This document shows positions 1 through 8,314 of a stretch of DNA of 32,839 nucleotides, piece by piece. Each line of letters begins with the position of its first letter. Positions within the stretch are counted from its first letter, which is position 1. The stretch covers positions 1 through 32,839 of the forward strand of contig JANYGB010000030.1 in NCBI GenBank assembly GCA_025359445.1, written 5' to 3'. A model generated the notes under the pieces. The model searched no databases. It was not told the DNA's origin and saw only the letters and a program-made list of their open reading frames with translations. Position numbers and translations under genes: made by a program. This DNA comes from Sphingomonadaceae bacterium. Lineage in GTDB: Bacteria; Pseudomonadota; Alphaproteobacteria; Sphingomonadales; Sphingomonadaceae.

Positions 1-203
1 GCATCACCCCGTGCATTCCGCCGCGCAAAAACCGAAAGGTCCAATATCACTACGACAAAGACCTATACCGACAGCGCCACAAGATCGAGAACGTCTTCGG
101 CAGGATCAAAGACTGGCGCCGCGTGGCAACCCGCTACGACCAATGCGCGCACACCTTCATGTCCACCATCTCCATCGCAGCAACTTGCTGCTACTGGTTG
201 TGA
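1..203 (+). mobile_element. IS5-family transposase, C-terminal end (cut by window edge)
   Basis: Reading from base 3, the frame encodes about 66 residues ending at TGA 201-203. It contains KIENVFGRIKDWRRVATRYD followed by a hydrophobic tail ending CCYWL. This is the typical C-terminus of IS5-family DDE transposases: the catalytic Glu of the ENVFGRIK helix, then the R-x-A-T-R-Y-D signature. The rest lies outside the window, so it cannot be said whether the element is intact. The bases just after the stop (about 208-222, GAGTCCTGACCC) could be the terminal inverted repeat, but the other end is not visible to pair with it. Another ORF overlapping this stretch in a different frame is a shadow. 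Confidence 0.8.
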
Positions 204-266
204 TCAATGAGTCCTGACCCTAGCTTCGTCCTGAAGGATGCGGTCGCCACTTTGTTGCACTCATCG

Positions 267-842
267 CTAGTGGATTGATTCCAACGTTTGGAACTCTCGG
301 TTTCGGGCGGCGATGATTTCGTCGGGGTTGGCTTTCCAGATGAAGGGCTTGGGGTCGGCGGCGTTGTATTCGCGGATGAACCGATTGATGGCGGCCTGGA
401 GATCGACGACGGAATGGAAGACGCCGTGCTTGAGCCGGCGCCGGGTCAGTTTGGCGAAGAAGCCCTCGACGGCATTGAGCCATGAGCACGAGGTCGGCGT
501 AAAGTGGAAGGTCCAGCGCGGATGGCGGGCGAGCCATTCCTGGACTTTGTCTTTCTTGTGTGCCGCATAGTTGTCGAGGATCACGTGGATTGCCTTGTCC
601 GCCGGAACTTCGCGCTCGATACGGTTGAGGAATCGGATGAACTCCTGGTGGCTATGGCGCTGCATGTTTTGCCCGATGACCGTGCCGTCCAGCACATTGA
701 GAACGGCGAACAGAGTGGTCGTGCCGTGACGCTTGTAGTCATGGGTCATGGTGCCGGCGCGGCCCTTCTTCATCGGCAGGCCGGGCTGGATGCTGTCGAG
801 CGCCTGGATTTGCGACTTCTCGTCGAACGACAGTGTTCCCCG
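267..842 (-). mobile_element. IS630-family transposase, 5'-truncated (DDE_3 domain only)
   Basis: The frame is open from about 842 down to TAG 267-269, roughly 190 residues. It carries all three catalytic acidic residues of an IS630/Tc1 DDE_3 domain: Asp in [11 protein letters not shown] (about 820), Asp in [10 protein letters not shown] (about 565) and Glu in [12 protein letters not shown] (about 470). The N-terminal helix-turn-helix half (about 150 residues) is missing, and a stop codon precedes position 842 in this frame. An internal ATG at 773 opens a 168-codon ORF, but translation from there would lack the first catalytic Asp, so the copy should be dead. It lies next to the IS5 remnant and just upstream of a broken CBS gene, which marks this end of the window as a rearranged junction. 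Confidence 0.85.
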
Positions 843-890
843 TCAGCACCTATGGCACAGATTTGAGGTTGTGATTTAAGGAGGATTGGG

Positions 891-1111
891 GTGACCAAGC
901 CACTTGAATTGCGCCGTAAGGGGTTGGAACGCAGTTTGGTGCGCGAAGTGACAACACACGACTGCGTCACCACCGACCCTGAAACATCGCTTCACGATGA
1001 GATCAAGCTGATATGGGCCGGCGTGGGTTGAAGCGCCTGCCGGTGTTGGCCGAAGGCCAGTTTGTCGGCTTGCTCAGTGGGTCCGATCTGCTGCAAGCGC
1101 TGGTCGAATAG
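891..1111 (+). pseudogene. single CBS-domain protein, frameshifted
   Basis: A strong ribosome binding site (AAGGAGG, 878-884) precedes GTG 891. The first frame gives a CBS-like N-terminal half with LVREVTTHDCVTTDPETSLH, then terminates in VG-stop. Shifting frame at about 1011-1014 restores the second half, GRRGLKRLPVLAEGQFVGLL followed by SGSDLLQALVE, ending at TAG 1109-1111. The lesion looks like duplication of the dinucleotide AT (CTGATATGGG where CTGATGGG is expected). CBS domains usually come in pairs and bind adenine nucleotides; only one is present, so the gene was either a short single-domain form or the 5' part was lost at the neighbouring IS630 junction. The well-placed Shine-Dalgarno suggests the start is original. 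Confidence 0.72.
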
Positions 1112-1134
1112 AAACACTGACAACAGCGAATTGC

Positions 1135-1824
1135 TTAGTGGGTTGCTGCCCTCGCCGCTTGCAGCCCAAACCCGCGCGCCTCGTCCATCAGCGCAATCAC
1201 TTCGGCATCGCTGGTCTGGCGAAAATCCCGGTAGAAGGCGCCGACCGCGCCGAACGGCTCGGGAGTGGAAAGCCAGATGGCTTCGTCGCATTCCGCGCTC
1301 AGCTCGCGAATTGTTAAGGACGGTGCGACAGGAACGGCGAGGATGAGGCTGGCCGGGTCATTCCGACGGATTCCGCGCAAAGCCGCCTTCATCGTACCGC
1401 CGGTGGCAATGCCGTCATCGACGACAATTACCGTGCGCCCTTCGATCTCGATCGGCTGGCGGTCGCCGCAATAGGCCTTGCGGCGGCGCTCGATCTCGGC
1501 GAGCTGGCGCTGCGTTTCGGCGCGGATGTAGTCCTGGCCGACCGCCAGTTGCCGGACAGTCTCCTCATTCAGCACCAGCTGCGGACTGGCACCGTCGACC
1601 ACGGCGCCGATGCCAAATTCTTCGTGCCCCGGCGCACCAATCTTGCGCACGATCAGCAGGTCGAGCTGCGTATCGAGCGCCTTGGCGACTTCGAACGCGA
1701 CCGGCACGCCGCCGCGCGGCAGAGCGAGGATCAGCGGATGTTTGGTGGCGAACTTTGCCAGCCGTACGGCAAGCTGAATGCCCGCGTCCTGCCGGTCTTC
1801 GAATGGAAATGATCCCCGGGACAT
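1135..1824 (-). CDS. phosphoribosyltransferase (type I PRTase fold)
   Basis: The protein has 229 residues. It carries the PRPP-binding signature VIVVDDGIATGGT (residues 132-144; acidic pair then G-x-A-T-G-G-T) and the upstream LPRGGVPVAFEVA loop (35-47), both typical of type I phosphoribosyltransferases. The start ATG 1824 has GAGGAGG about 7 nt upstream. This cytoplasmic PRTase subfamily (ComF/orotate-PRTase-like) has no established substrate and is often found fused or adjacent to dienelactone-hydrolase or erythromycin-esterase-like domains. Here it is the third gene of a minus-strand operon, 17 nt after the alpha/beta hydrolase stop. As I recall, the same domain is fused to an erythromycin-esterase-like domain in mycobacterial Rv2030c. 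The fold is certain, the reaction is not. Confidence 0.88.
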   Translation of the reverse strand: MSRGSFPFEDRQDAGIQLAVRLAKFATKHPLILALPRGGVPVAFEVAKALDTQLDLLIVRKIGAPGHEEFGIGAVVDGASPQLVLNEETVRQLAVGQDYIRAETQRQLAEIERRRKAYCGDRQPIEIEGRTVIVVDDGIATGGTMKAALRGIRRNDPASLILAVPVAPSLTIRELSAECDEAIWLSTPEPFGAVGAFYRDFRQTSDAEVIALMDEARGFGLQAARAATH

Positions 1825-1841
1825 TTACGTTCCTCCTCGTT

Positions 1842-2492
1842 TCACGCCTTGGCGAACCAGCCTGCAAACCAGTGACTGGCGTGAGCGATCACCTGATCAA
1901 GCGTGCCCGGTTCCTCGAACAAATGGCTGGCACCGTCGATGATGATGAGTTCCTTGGGGGCTTTCAGCGCAGCGTAGGCTTCGCGGTTGAGGCCGATCAC
2001 CGGGCCATCAAGGCTGCCGACCAGCAGCAGGGTGGGCGCGCGAACGATTGGCAGGGAATCGCCGGCAAGATCGGGCCGTCCGCCGCGTGATACGATGGCC
2101 GCAATCTCCGGCCCCTCAAACGTCGCGGCGAGCAGGGCTGCTCCCGCCCCGGTGCTGGCACCAAAATAGCCGATCGGCTGGTTCTGTAAAGCAAGTTTCC
2201 GGCTCGCCCAGGCCGCTGCACTGGTCAGACGTTCGGCCAGCAGCGCAATATCGAAGACAGTGGCGCGGTTGGCTTCCTCGGCGGGTGTCAGCAGGTCCAG
2301 CAGCAAGGTCGCGCAACCGGTTTTACGCAGCGCCTCGGCTACATAATTGTTGCGCGGACTTAGCCGACCGCTGCCGCTGCCATGTGCGAAGATGACCAAG
2401 CCGGTTGCGTCGGCTGGCACAGCCAGCATTCCGCGCAAACCGAAGGGCCCGATCAGGACTTCCTGAAGAATAACCTCAAGCTGCGTTGCCAT
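1842..2492 (-). CDS. dienelactone-hydrolase-like alpha/beta hydrolase
   Basis: The protein has 216 residues with no signal peptide. It shows the alpha/beta-hydrolase oxyanion-hole region IFAHGSGSG (34-42), the nucleophile elbow GYFGASTGAG (Ser113), an acid in LLVGSLDGPV (Asp162) and a terminal His in IDGASHLFEEPG (His190), so a full Ser-Asp-His triad is visible. Length and layout fit the small dienelactone-hydrolase-like proteins that accompany phosphoribosyltransferases. It starts 3 nt after the stop of the erythromycin-esterase-family gene and is probably translationally coupled to it. No good Shine-Dalgarno sits before ATG 2492, consistent with coupling. The substrate is unknown; an ester or thioester linked to the product of the neighbouring PRTase is one inference. 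Confidence 0.88.
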   Translation of the reverse strand: MATQLEVILQEVLIGPFGLRGMLAVPADATGLVIFAHGSGSGRLSPRNNYVAEALRKTGCATLLLDLLTPAEEANRATVFDIALLAERLTSAAAWASRKLALQNQPIGYFGASTGAGAALLAATFEGPEIAAIVSRGGRPDLAGDSLPIVRAPTLLLVGSLDGPVIGLNREAYAALKAPKELIIIDGASHLFEEPGTLDQVIAHASHWFAGWFAKA

Positions 2493-2495
2493 TGT

Positions 2496-3842
2496 TCACA
2501 ATCCAAAGGGATAGGTTTCAGGGGCACCTTGAGGCTTTTCATGGCCGAGCGGCGTCACGGCCGTGGTCTGTTCGAACCAGACCCAGGCATCGAACTGGTC
2601 GCCCATCACCGCTTCGAAATAGTGGCTTGAGTGCTCGGTTTCGGGGCGATAGATGACCCCGATGGCGCGTTCGAGCAGAGTCTCCTCGCGCAGGGCTTCG
2701 GCTAGCTGTTGCTTGTCCCGTCCGCGCCATTCGGTCAGCGTCCGGGCAAAGCCAGTCTGGCGGAAGGCGTGTTCCCAGCTGTCAAGCCTGGCAGGCCGCA
2801 CTGTCTTGATGAGCATATCGGCGCCCCAATCGCTGGCGGCAGCGACCGTGCCAGTGTCGGTGCCGAAGCCGATCAAGACCGCGTCGCTGCCATAGGAAAC
2901 CCGGCACAACTGGCCGATATTGAACTCGCCGTTCCAGCCCATCGCGGTCGCCGAGGAATCGCCGATGTGCGAATTATGCGCCCAGACAACGGCCTTTGTG
3001 CCAGCCCCGCGATGGGCGATGACCGCCTCAAGTGTGTTGAACATATGCCGGTCACGCAGGTTCCATGAAGCTGCGGCGCCCTGGTAGATCGCTCGATAAT
3101 AACGCTCGGCTTCTCTCACGATCCGCGCGTTCTGGGCAGCATCGAACCAGGCAGCGCCATCTTCCTGCAGCGTGTCCAGCCGCATCCTGAGCAGCCTGGC
3201 GAGCTGCGCCGAAATGCCCTCCTCGCAGCCCTCATGCGCGCCGGTCACCACAGCGCGGCCATAGCGGGCCGGATCATCCTGCCATGGCGTCAGGCAACCA
3301 TAGCGCCAGCGCGCCATGGCCGCCTCCTCTGGATCGACTTTGTCGAGGTATTCGAGGACCGAGTGGATCGACTCAGTCAGGCTATAAACGTCGAGACCGT
3401 GGAACGATGCTTTCGCGACATCGGGCATGCCTTCATTGTAGCCGCGCAGCCAGTCGGCAAAAGCTAGCACCTCGGCGTTGCGCCACATCCAGGTCGGGAA
3501 ACGGACGAAGGACTCGCCCCGGCGCGGTCTCGGTGCATGATGGCGGACGTAGCCGTCGATCCGCGCCGCATCGGGCCAGTCGGCCTCGACCGCGACAACC
3601 GTAAAGCCGTGATGTTCGATCAACCGCCGCGTGATCGCCGCGCGGGCTTTATAGAATTCCGAAGTGCCATGCGTCGCCTCGCCCAGCAGCACGATCTGGG
3701 CATCGCCGAAGCGGTCGAAGAATCCCCCGAATGCTTCCTGGCTGTCGGGGGATGGCAAGGGTTCGGCATGCTGGCGCAGTGTTTCGATCAGACTGTCGGA
3801 TGCCGTCCGTTCTGTCCGCGCCTGCACCGATATACTGGCCAT
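2496..3842 (-). CDS. erythromycin esterase family protein
   Basis: The protein has 448 residues and is full length for the family. Diagnostic motifs are LGEATHGTSEFYKAR (Glu55, His58), VAVEADWPDA (Glu86), FPTWMWRN (115-122), and the late WAHNSHIGD histidines, matching the metal/active-site pocket of Ere-like hydrolases. Most members of this family are chromosomal and are not macrolide-resistance enzymes; with a hydrolase and a PRTase directly downstream this copy is best read as part of that metabolic or stress operon. It is the first gene of the operon. The upstream region holds a perfect inverted repeat (3920-3936) shared with the divergent ldhA pseudogene. Resistance activity should not be assumed from the family name. 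Confidence 0.9.
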   Translation of the reverse strand: MASISVQARTERTASDSLIETLRQHAEPLPSPDSQEAFGGFFDRFGDAQIVLLGEATHGTSEFYKARAAITRRLIEHHGFTVVAVEADWPDAARIDGYVRHHAPRPRRGESFVRFPTWMWRNAEVLAFADWLRGYNEGMPDVAKASFHGLDVYSLTESIHSVLEYLDKVDPEEAAMARWRYGCLTPWQDDPARYGRAVVTGAHEGCEEGISAQLARLLRMRLDTLQEDGAAWFDAAQNARIVREAERYYRAIYQGAAASWNLRDRHMFNTLEAVIAHRGAGTKAVVWAHNSHIGDSSATAMGWNGEFNIGQLCRVSYGSDAVLIGFGTDTGTVAAASDWGADMLIKTVRPARLDSWEHAFRQTGFARTLTEWRGRDKQQLAEALREETLLERAIGVIYRPETEHSSHYFEAVMGDQFDAWVWFEQTTAVTPLGHEKPQGAPETYPFGL

Positions 3843-3919
3843 GGTCCACTCCTGTGATTGAGTGCAATATGCTTGGAAGACGCGATTCCATAATGAGTTC
3901 CGACTACCGTCGACATCCG

Positions 3920-3936
3920 GTTCATTGCGTATGAAC
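3920..3936. promoter_or_regulatory. perfect inverted repeat, possible operator
   Basis: GTTCAT-TGCGT-ATGAAC has perfect 6-bp arms with a 5-bp spacer. It lies in the 155-bp divergent intergenic region between the erythromycin-esterase operon (start 3842, minus) and the ldhA pseudogene (start 3998, plus). The geometry fits a dimeric regulator, but the sequence matches no operator I can name with confidence; it is not a canonical FNR/FixK box. Confidence 0.35.
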
Positions 3937-3997
3937 GCGCCGTTGGAATGAGCTTAGGGACGAGATCGGCTAGGCAATTCCGTAGATCGAATATGAC

Positions 3998-4984
3998 ATG
4001 AAAGTCACGGTTTTCAGCACCAGACCTCATGATCAGGTTAGTCTGGATAAGTCGAACGACGGGCGACACAGCCTCGCCTATTTCAAAGCCCATCTCAGCC
4101 GCGAGAGCGCAGCGATGGCAGCCAATGCCGAAGCGGTCTGTGCATTTGTCAATGACCAGCTGGATCGCTCAACGCTAGAGTAACTCGGGCAGGGAGGCAC
4201 GCGTCTTGTCGCGCTCCGCTGCACAGGCTTCAATAATGTGGACCTCGATGCGGCGGCGGAGTTCGATATTACAATCGCAAGTGTGCCTGCCTAATATCCC
4301 CACGCCGTTGCCGAACATAAGGCCGCGCTGATCCTGTCGCTCAACCGGCATATCCACCGGGCCGATGCCCGCGTTCGCGAAGGGAATTTCAGCCTCGATT
4401 GGCTGCTGGGGCTTGATATGCAAGGGCGAACAGTGGGGATTGTGGGAACCGGCAAGATCGGATTGGTGCTTGGCCGCATCATGACCGGTTTAGGGTGCCG
4501 GCTTCTTGCTACCGATCCGTTTCAGAACGAGGGGTTGAAACAGCTGGACGGGTGCTATGTGACCCTGCCTGAACTCCTCGCGGCATCCGCCATTGTCAGC
4601 CTCCACTGCCCACTTATGGCGGATACGCGGCACACGGTCGACGGGTCAGCAATCACCCGGATGAAGCCGGGAGCGACCAGCCGTGGCGCGGTTATCGACA
4701 CGCGCGCCGTTATCGCAGGCCTGAAAAGTGGCAAGATCGGTCAACATGGCCTGGATGTTTACGAGGAAGAAGTGGACATTTTCTTCGATGATCGCTCGGA
4801 GCAACTCGTCCAGGATGATGTGTTTACCAGGCTGCTAACTTTCCCCAATGTCCTGGTCACCGGGCATCAGGCCTTCTTCACATCCGAAGCGCTGACGGCC
4901 ATCGCCGACACCACGATTGCCAATATCACTGCGTTTGCGGAGCGAGGCCAGCCGGTTCAGCCGGTGCGAAGATGCCAGAAGTGA
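3998..4984 (+). pseudogene. ldhA: D-lactate dehydrogenase (2-hydroxyacid dehydrogenase) pseudogene
   Basis: One continuous frame from ATG 3998 aligns by eye along the whole length of E. coli-type LdhA (fermentative, NADH-dependent pyruvate to D-lactate). It has the N-terminal EAVCAFVND, LVALRCTGFNNVDLDAA, RHIHRADARVREGNFSL, the Rossmann motif VGIVGTGKIG, and the late TGHQAFFTSEALTAIADTT with the catalytic His. The frame is interrupted by two in-frame TAA codons, at 4181-4183 and about 4292, with no frameshift between them. About four residues are also missing before TSRGA (near 4675), where the family has a beta strand leading to the catalytic-Arg segment. Three independent lesions make this a real pseudogene. 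ATG 4418 opens a truncated 188-codon C-terminal ORF lacking the N-terminal catalytic domain. Confidence 0.88.
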
Positions 4985-4990
4985 AGTTCA

Positions 4991-5683
4991 TCAAATAGCT
5001 GACTTCGGTCCTTTCGCGGGCGTGCTAGCGCCAAGTTTGCCGCATATCTGCTGGGCCATTTCGGTCACGCGGTAGAGCTCCTCCTTGACGTGACGCTCAG
5101 TCATATTGTTGGCGATGTTTGATAGGTGCAGATGTTCGCTACCTGCCATCGAGAAGGACTGGGCGAGGTATTGGCCGAATACAGTGCGCAGAGAAAACCA
5201 GGCGCCTTGTTCGTCGAGCCACTGGATCGAATTGCCCGAAGTGGAGATCGACAGCAGTTGCTTGCCGCTCATGAAACGGTGCCGCGAGCGCTCGCGGATC
5301 GCGCCGTAGCTGAAGCCCGCACCTAGCACCCGGTCGACATAGCCCTTGAGGATCGCCGGCGGCGTGCCGAACCAGACCGGGTAAACGAGGACGAAGACGT
5401 CCGCTCTCTCTATCGCAGCCAGCTCGGCGACGACGTCGTTCGCCATGGCGTAGCGGTCGGGCCGGGGTTGTTCGCTGCTTTTGAGCACGGGATCGAAACC
5501 CAACCGATAAAGGTCGCGCAATACCACCTCGTGGCCCAGCCCCCGCACAGCCTCGCAATAGGCTTGCGCCGTTGCCGAGTTGAAGCTGTCAGCATCCGGA
5601 TGGGCGAGGACTACGGTATGGAGCGGTGCTTTTGATGATGCCTTTGACGTTGGGGATTTCCAGTGATCGAATACAGCGGGCAT
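4991..5683 (-). CDS. NAD(P)H dehydrogenase (quinone), flavodoxin-2 fold
   Basis: The protein has 230 residues. After a poorly conserved 20-residue leader it shows HTVVLAHPDADSFNSATAQA, the phosphate-binding start of the flavodoxin-like fold, then DVFVLVYPVWFGTPPAILKG followed by YVDRVLGAGFSY, the FMN/FAD isoalloxazine-contact block of NQO1/MdaB/KefF-type oxidoreductases. These cytoplasmic flavoproteins reduce quinones by two electrons. GGAG precedes ATG 5683 at good spacing. The gene is convergent with the ldhA pseudogene and divergent from PEP synthase. A second, broken flavodoxin-fold oxidoreductase gene occurs at 13195-13747, but from a different subgroup. Confidence 0.88.
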   Translation of the reverse strand: MPAVFDHWKSPTSKASSKAPLHTVVLAHPDADSFNSATAQAYCEAVRGLGHEVVLRDLYRLGFDPVLKSSEQPRPDRYAMANDVVAELAAIERADVFVLVYPVWFGTPPAILKGYVDRVLGAGFSYGAIRERSRHRFMSGKQLLSISTSGNSIQWLDEQGAWFSLRTVFGQYLAQSFSMAGSEHLHLSNIANNMTERHVKEELYRVTEMAQQICGKLGASTPAKGPKSAI

Positions 5684-5780
5684 GGTCAGTCTCCTGCACC
5701 GAGTGGGTTGGAAAGCCCGCGAATCTAGGCCTCCAGAAAGGACGGGGAATCAGGATTAGCCCTTATGGCTTTGTCCGGTC

Positions 5781-5790
5781 CCTACGTAGG
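5781..5790. promoter_or_regulatory. perfect 10-bp palindrome in divergent promoter region
   Basis: CCTACGTAGG is fully self-complementary and sits between the quinone reductase start (5683, minus) and the PEP synthase start (about 5863, plus). TACGTA-centred palindromes are the kind of site bound by dimeric LuxR/FixJ-type or Crp-type regulators. No second copy was found in front of another gene in the window, so assignment to the local FixJ or Crp/Fnr protein is only a guess. Confidence 0.3.
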
Positions 5791-5862
5791 CTTCCTGATT
5801 TGCCGGAGCGGCACGCTGTCCTACCCCTGTTCCCGGGAATGTCGATTGGAGCATCCACGCCA

Positions 5863-8304
5863 ATGACTCGCGAACATAATATCCGCTTCTGCCGCTGGTT
5901 CGATGAAATCGGTCTGGATGATTTGCCCCTGGTTGGCGGCAAGAATGCCTCGCTCGGCGAACTGGTGCGATCACTGGGTGACAAAATCAAGGTTCCTGAA
6001 GGCTTTGCCATCACCTCGGAAGCCTATCGGCGATTTGTTGACAAGGATGTGCTCTGGGTGCGCTTGATGCGGATACTGGACGAGACCAACTGGAAGGATC
6101 CCAAAGATTCCGGGCCTGCGTCCGCGCAGCTCCGCAAACTGGTGCTAGAAGCGCCGCTACCGGACGGCCTAGAAACCGACATCGAAATTGCCTATCTGCG
6201 GCTGGAACAGAAGTTCGGACGCGGCGCTGCCATCGCGGTGCGCAGCAGCGCCACGGCCGAGGACTTGCCGAACGCCTCCTTTGCCGGAGTGCATGAGAGC
6301 TTTCTCAATGTGCGAGGGACGAAGGCGCTGGTCGGGGCGGTAAAGGCCTGCTTTGCCTCGCTGTTCTCCGAACGGGCGATCTCCTACCGGGTCGACAAGG
6401 GGTTCGCCCACCAGACGGTCGCGCTGTCGGTCGGCGTCCAGCGGATGATCCGCGCCGACCGTGCTTCGTCGGGCGTCATCTTCACGCTCGACACCGAAAG
6501 CGGTAACCGCGATGTCGTCATGGTCAGCGGTGTCTGGGGGCTGGGCGAGGCGATCGTGCAGGGCATTGCCGATCCCGATGAATTCCTGGTCCACAAGCCG
6601 ACCTTGCGGCTGGGCCGCGAATATGTCCTGCGGCGGCGGATCGGTGCCAAGCAGGTGAAGCTGATTTATGGCCCGCGCGGCGATGCCGGACGGACGCAGT
6701 GGAAGCCTGTTCAACGCAGGATGAGCGAAACGGCTTGTCTGGCCGACCCCGAAATTATCGATCTCGCGAAGCAGGCGCTGGCGATTGAGAAGCACTACAG
6801 CGAATATCATGGCCGCCCGATGCCCATGGACATAGAATGGGCAAAGGACGGACCGGATGGCGAGCTCTATATCATTCAGGCGCGGCCAGAGACGGTCCAC
6901 GCGGTGGCCGGGCAAGCGGCGCTCAAGCTCTACCGTCTGACCGGTGACGGACCCGTCATCCTTTCCGGACAGGCGGTGGGTCAGGGCATTGCCCGGGGTC
7001 GGGTTCGCTACGTTACCGGCAAGGAGGACCTTGCCGATCTGCTCCCCGGCGAAGTGCTGGTCGCCGAGACAACCGCGCCCGACTGGGAATCCGCGATGAA
7101 GCGCGCTTCGGCGATTGTCACCGAGCACGGCGGCCGCACTTGCCATGCCGCAATCGTCGCGCGCGAACTGGGTATTCCGGCTATCGTCGGGGCAGCCGGG
7201 GCGCGGCGAGTACTGCAGCCGGGCCAGCAAGTGACGGTGTCTTGCTCCGAGGGCGAGCAGGGTAATGTCCGCGATGGCGACATTCCCTTCGCGGTCGATA
7301 CGGTCAATTTCGACAGCATCCGGCCAACCGGCGTCGAGATCATGGTCAACATCGGCAATCCCGATCTGGCGTTCAAGACTGCCGCTTTGCCGGTCGCGGG
7401 GGTGGGGCTGGCCCGGATCGAATTCATCATTTCCGATGCAATCCGCGCGCATCCGATGGCGCTGCTGTTTCCCGAACGGGTGACCAAGCCGAAAGTGCGG
7501 CGCGAACTTGCCGCACTCACCGCCGGATACCGCGACGGTGCGGACTATTTCGCTTCGCGGTTGGCAGAAGGTATCGCGGTGATTGCCGCTGCTTTCTATC
7601 CGCGCCCGGTGATCGTGCGGACGTCGGACTTCAAATCGAACGAATATGCCTCGCTGCTGGGCGGTGCCGATTTCGAGCTGGCCGAGAGCAACCCGATGAT
7701 CGGTTTTCGCGGCGCATCGCGCTACGTCGATCCCGCCTACCAGCCCGCCTTCGAACTCGAATGCCAGGCGATCAAGCGCGTGCGTGATGAGATGGGGCTG
7801 ACCAATGTCGTGGTCATGATCCCGTTCTGCCGGCGGATTGCGGAAGCCAATCAGGTGCTCGACATCATGGCGCGCCAGGATCTCAATCGCAGCGAGAACG
7901 GGCTGCAGATTTACATCATGTGCGAAATCCCGGCGAACGTGGTGCTGATCGACGAGTTTGCGCAGCTGTTCGACGGTTTCTCGATCGGCTCGAACGATCT
8001 CACCCAGCTAACGCTTGGTGTCGACCGCGATTCCGAGATTCTTGCCGCCTCTTTCGACGAGGAAGACCCGGCGGTGCTGCGGCTGATCGAACAGGCCATC
8101 GCAGGTGCCCATCGCAATGGCCGTAAATGCGGCATCTGCGGTCAGGCAACCTCCGACCGCCCGAGCTATGCGGCGTGGCTGATCGAGCGCAAGATCGACA
8201 GCATCAGCCTCAATCCCGATAGCGTGCTGGGCGTGATGAGCCGGCTTGCGGGGAACGGTGGCAAGGAGTCTCAGGCGCGCCGCAGGATGACGGTTAGGGC
8301 CTGA
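5863..8304 (+). CDS. ppsA: phosphoenolpyruvate synthase
   Basis: From ATG 5863 the protein has 813 residues (E. coli PpsA has 792). It catalyses ATP + pyruvate + H2O to PEP + AMP + Pi. The order is an N-terminal ATP-grasp/PPDK domain starting at LPLVGGKNASLGEL with AIAVRSSATAEDLPNASFAG, then a swivelling phosphohistidine domain TEHGGRTCHAAIVARELG (catalytic His428), then the C-terminal TIM barrel with GFRGASRY, GSNDLTQLTLGVDRDS and GICGQATSD (Cys759). The frame stays open upstream to 5626, but family similarity begins at MTREHNIRFCRWF; ATG 5839 is an alternative start. GGAG lies 12 nt before 5863, a wide spacing, so the start is only fairly sure. The gene provides gluconeogenic PEP and fits a survival or lactate-pyruvate recycling island. 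Confidence 0.95.
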   Translation: MTREHNIRFCRWFDEIGLDDLPLVGGKNASLGELVRSLGDKIKVPEGFAITSEAYRRFVDKDVLWVRLMRILDETNWKDPKDSGPASAQLRKLVLEAPLPDGLETDIEIAYLRLEQKFGRGAAIAVRSSATAEDLPNASFAGVHESFLNVRGTKALVGAVKACFASLFSERAISYRVDKGFAHQTVALSVGVQRMIRADRASSGVIFTLDTESGNRDVVMVSGVWGLGEAIVQGIADPDEFLVHKPTLRLGREYVLRRRIGAKQVKLIYGPRGDAGRTQWKPVQRRMSETACLADPEIIDLAKQALAIEKHYSEYHGRPMPMDIEWAKDGPDGELYIIQARPETVHAVAGQAALKLYRLTGDGPVILSGQAVGQGIARGRVRYVTGKEDLADLLPGEVLVAETTAPDWESAMKRASAIVTEHGGRTCHAAIVARELGIPAIVGAAGARRVLQPGQQVTVSCSEGEQGNVRDGDIPFAVDTVNFDSIRPTGVEIMVNIGNPDLAFKTAALPVAGVGLARIEFIISDAIRAHPMALLFPERVTKPKVRRELAALTAGYRDGADYFASRLAEGIAVIAAAFYPRPVIVRTSDFKSNEYASLLGGADFELAESNPMIGFRGASRYVDPAYQPAFELECQAIKRVRDEMGLTNVVVMIPFCRRIAEANQVLDIMARQDLNRSENGLQIYIMCEIPANVVLIDEFAQLFDGFSIGSNDLTQLTLGVDRDSEILAASFDEEDPAVLRLIEQAIAGAHRNGRKCGICGQATSDRPSYAAWLIERKIDSISLNPDSVLGVMSRLAGNGGKESQARRRMTVRA

Positions 8305-8314
8305 TTTCGCCGAG

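Noticed and set aside
2496..3842. Macrolide resistance gene
   Set aside because: Family name only. The operon context with a hydrolase and PRTase and the wide chromosomal spread of this family argue against a dedicated resistance role.
6169..7452. 427-codon minus-strand ORF inside ppsA
   Set aside because: It is antisense to the PEP synthase, whose domains and catalytic residues are clear; the antisense protein has no recognisable domain and the composition of a GC-rich shadow.
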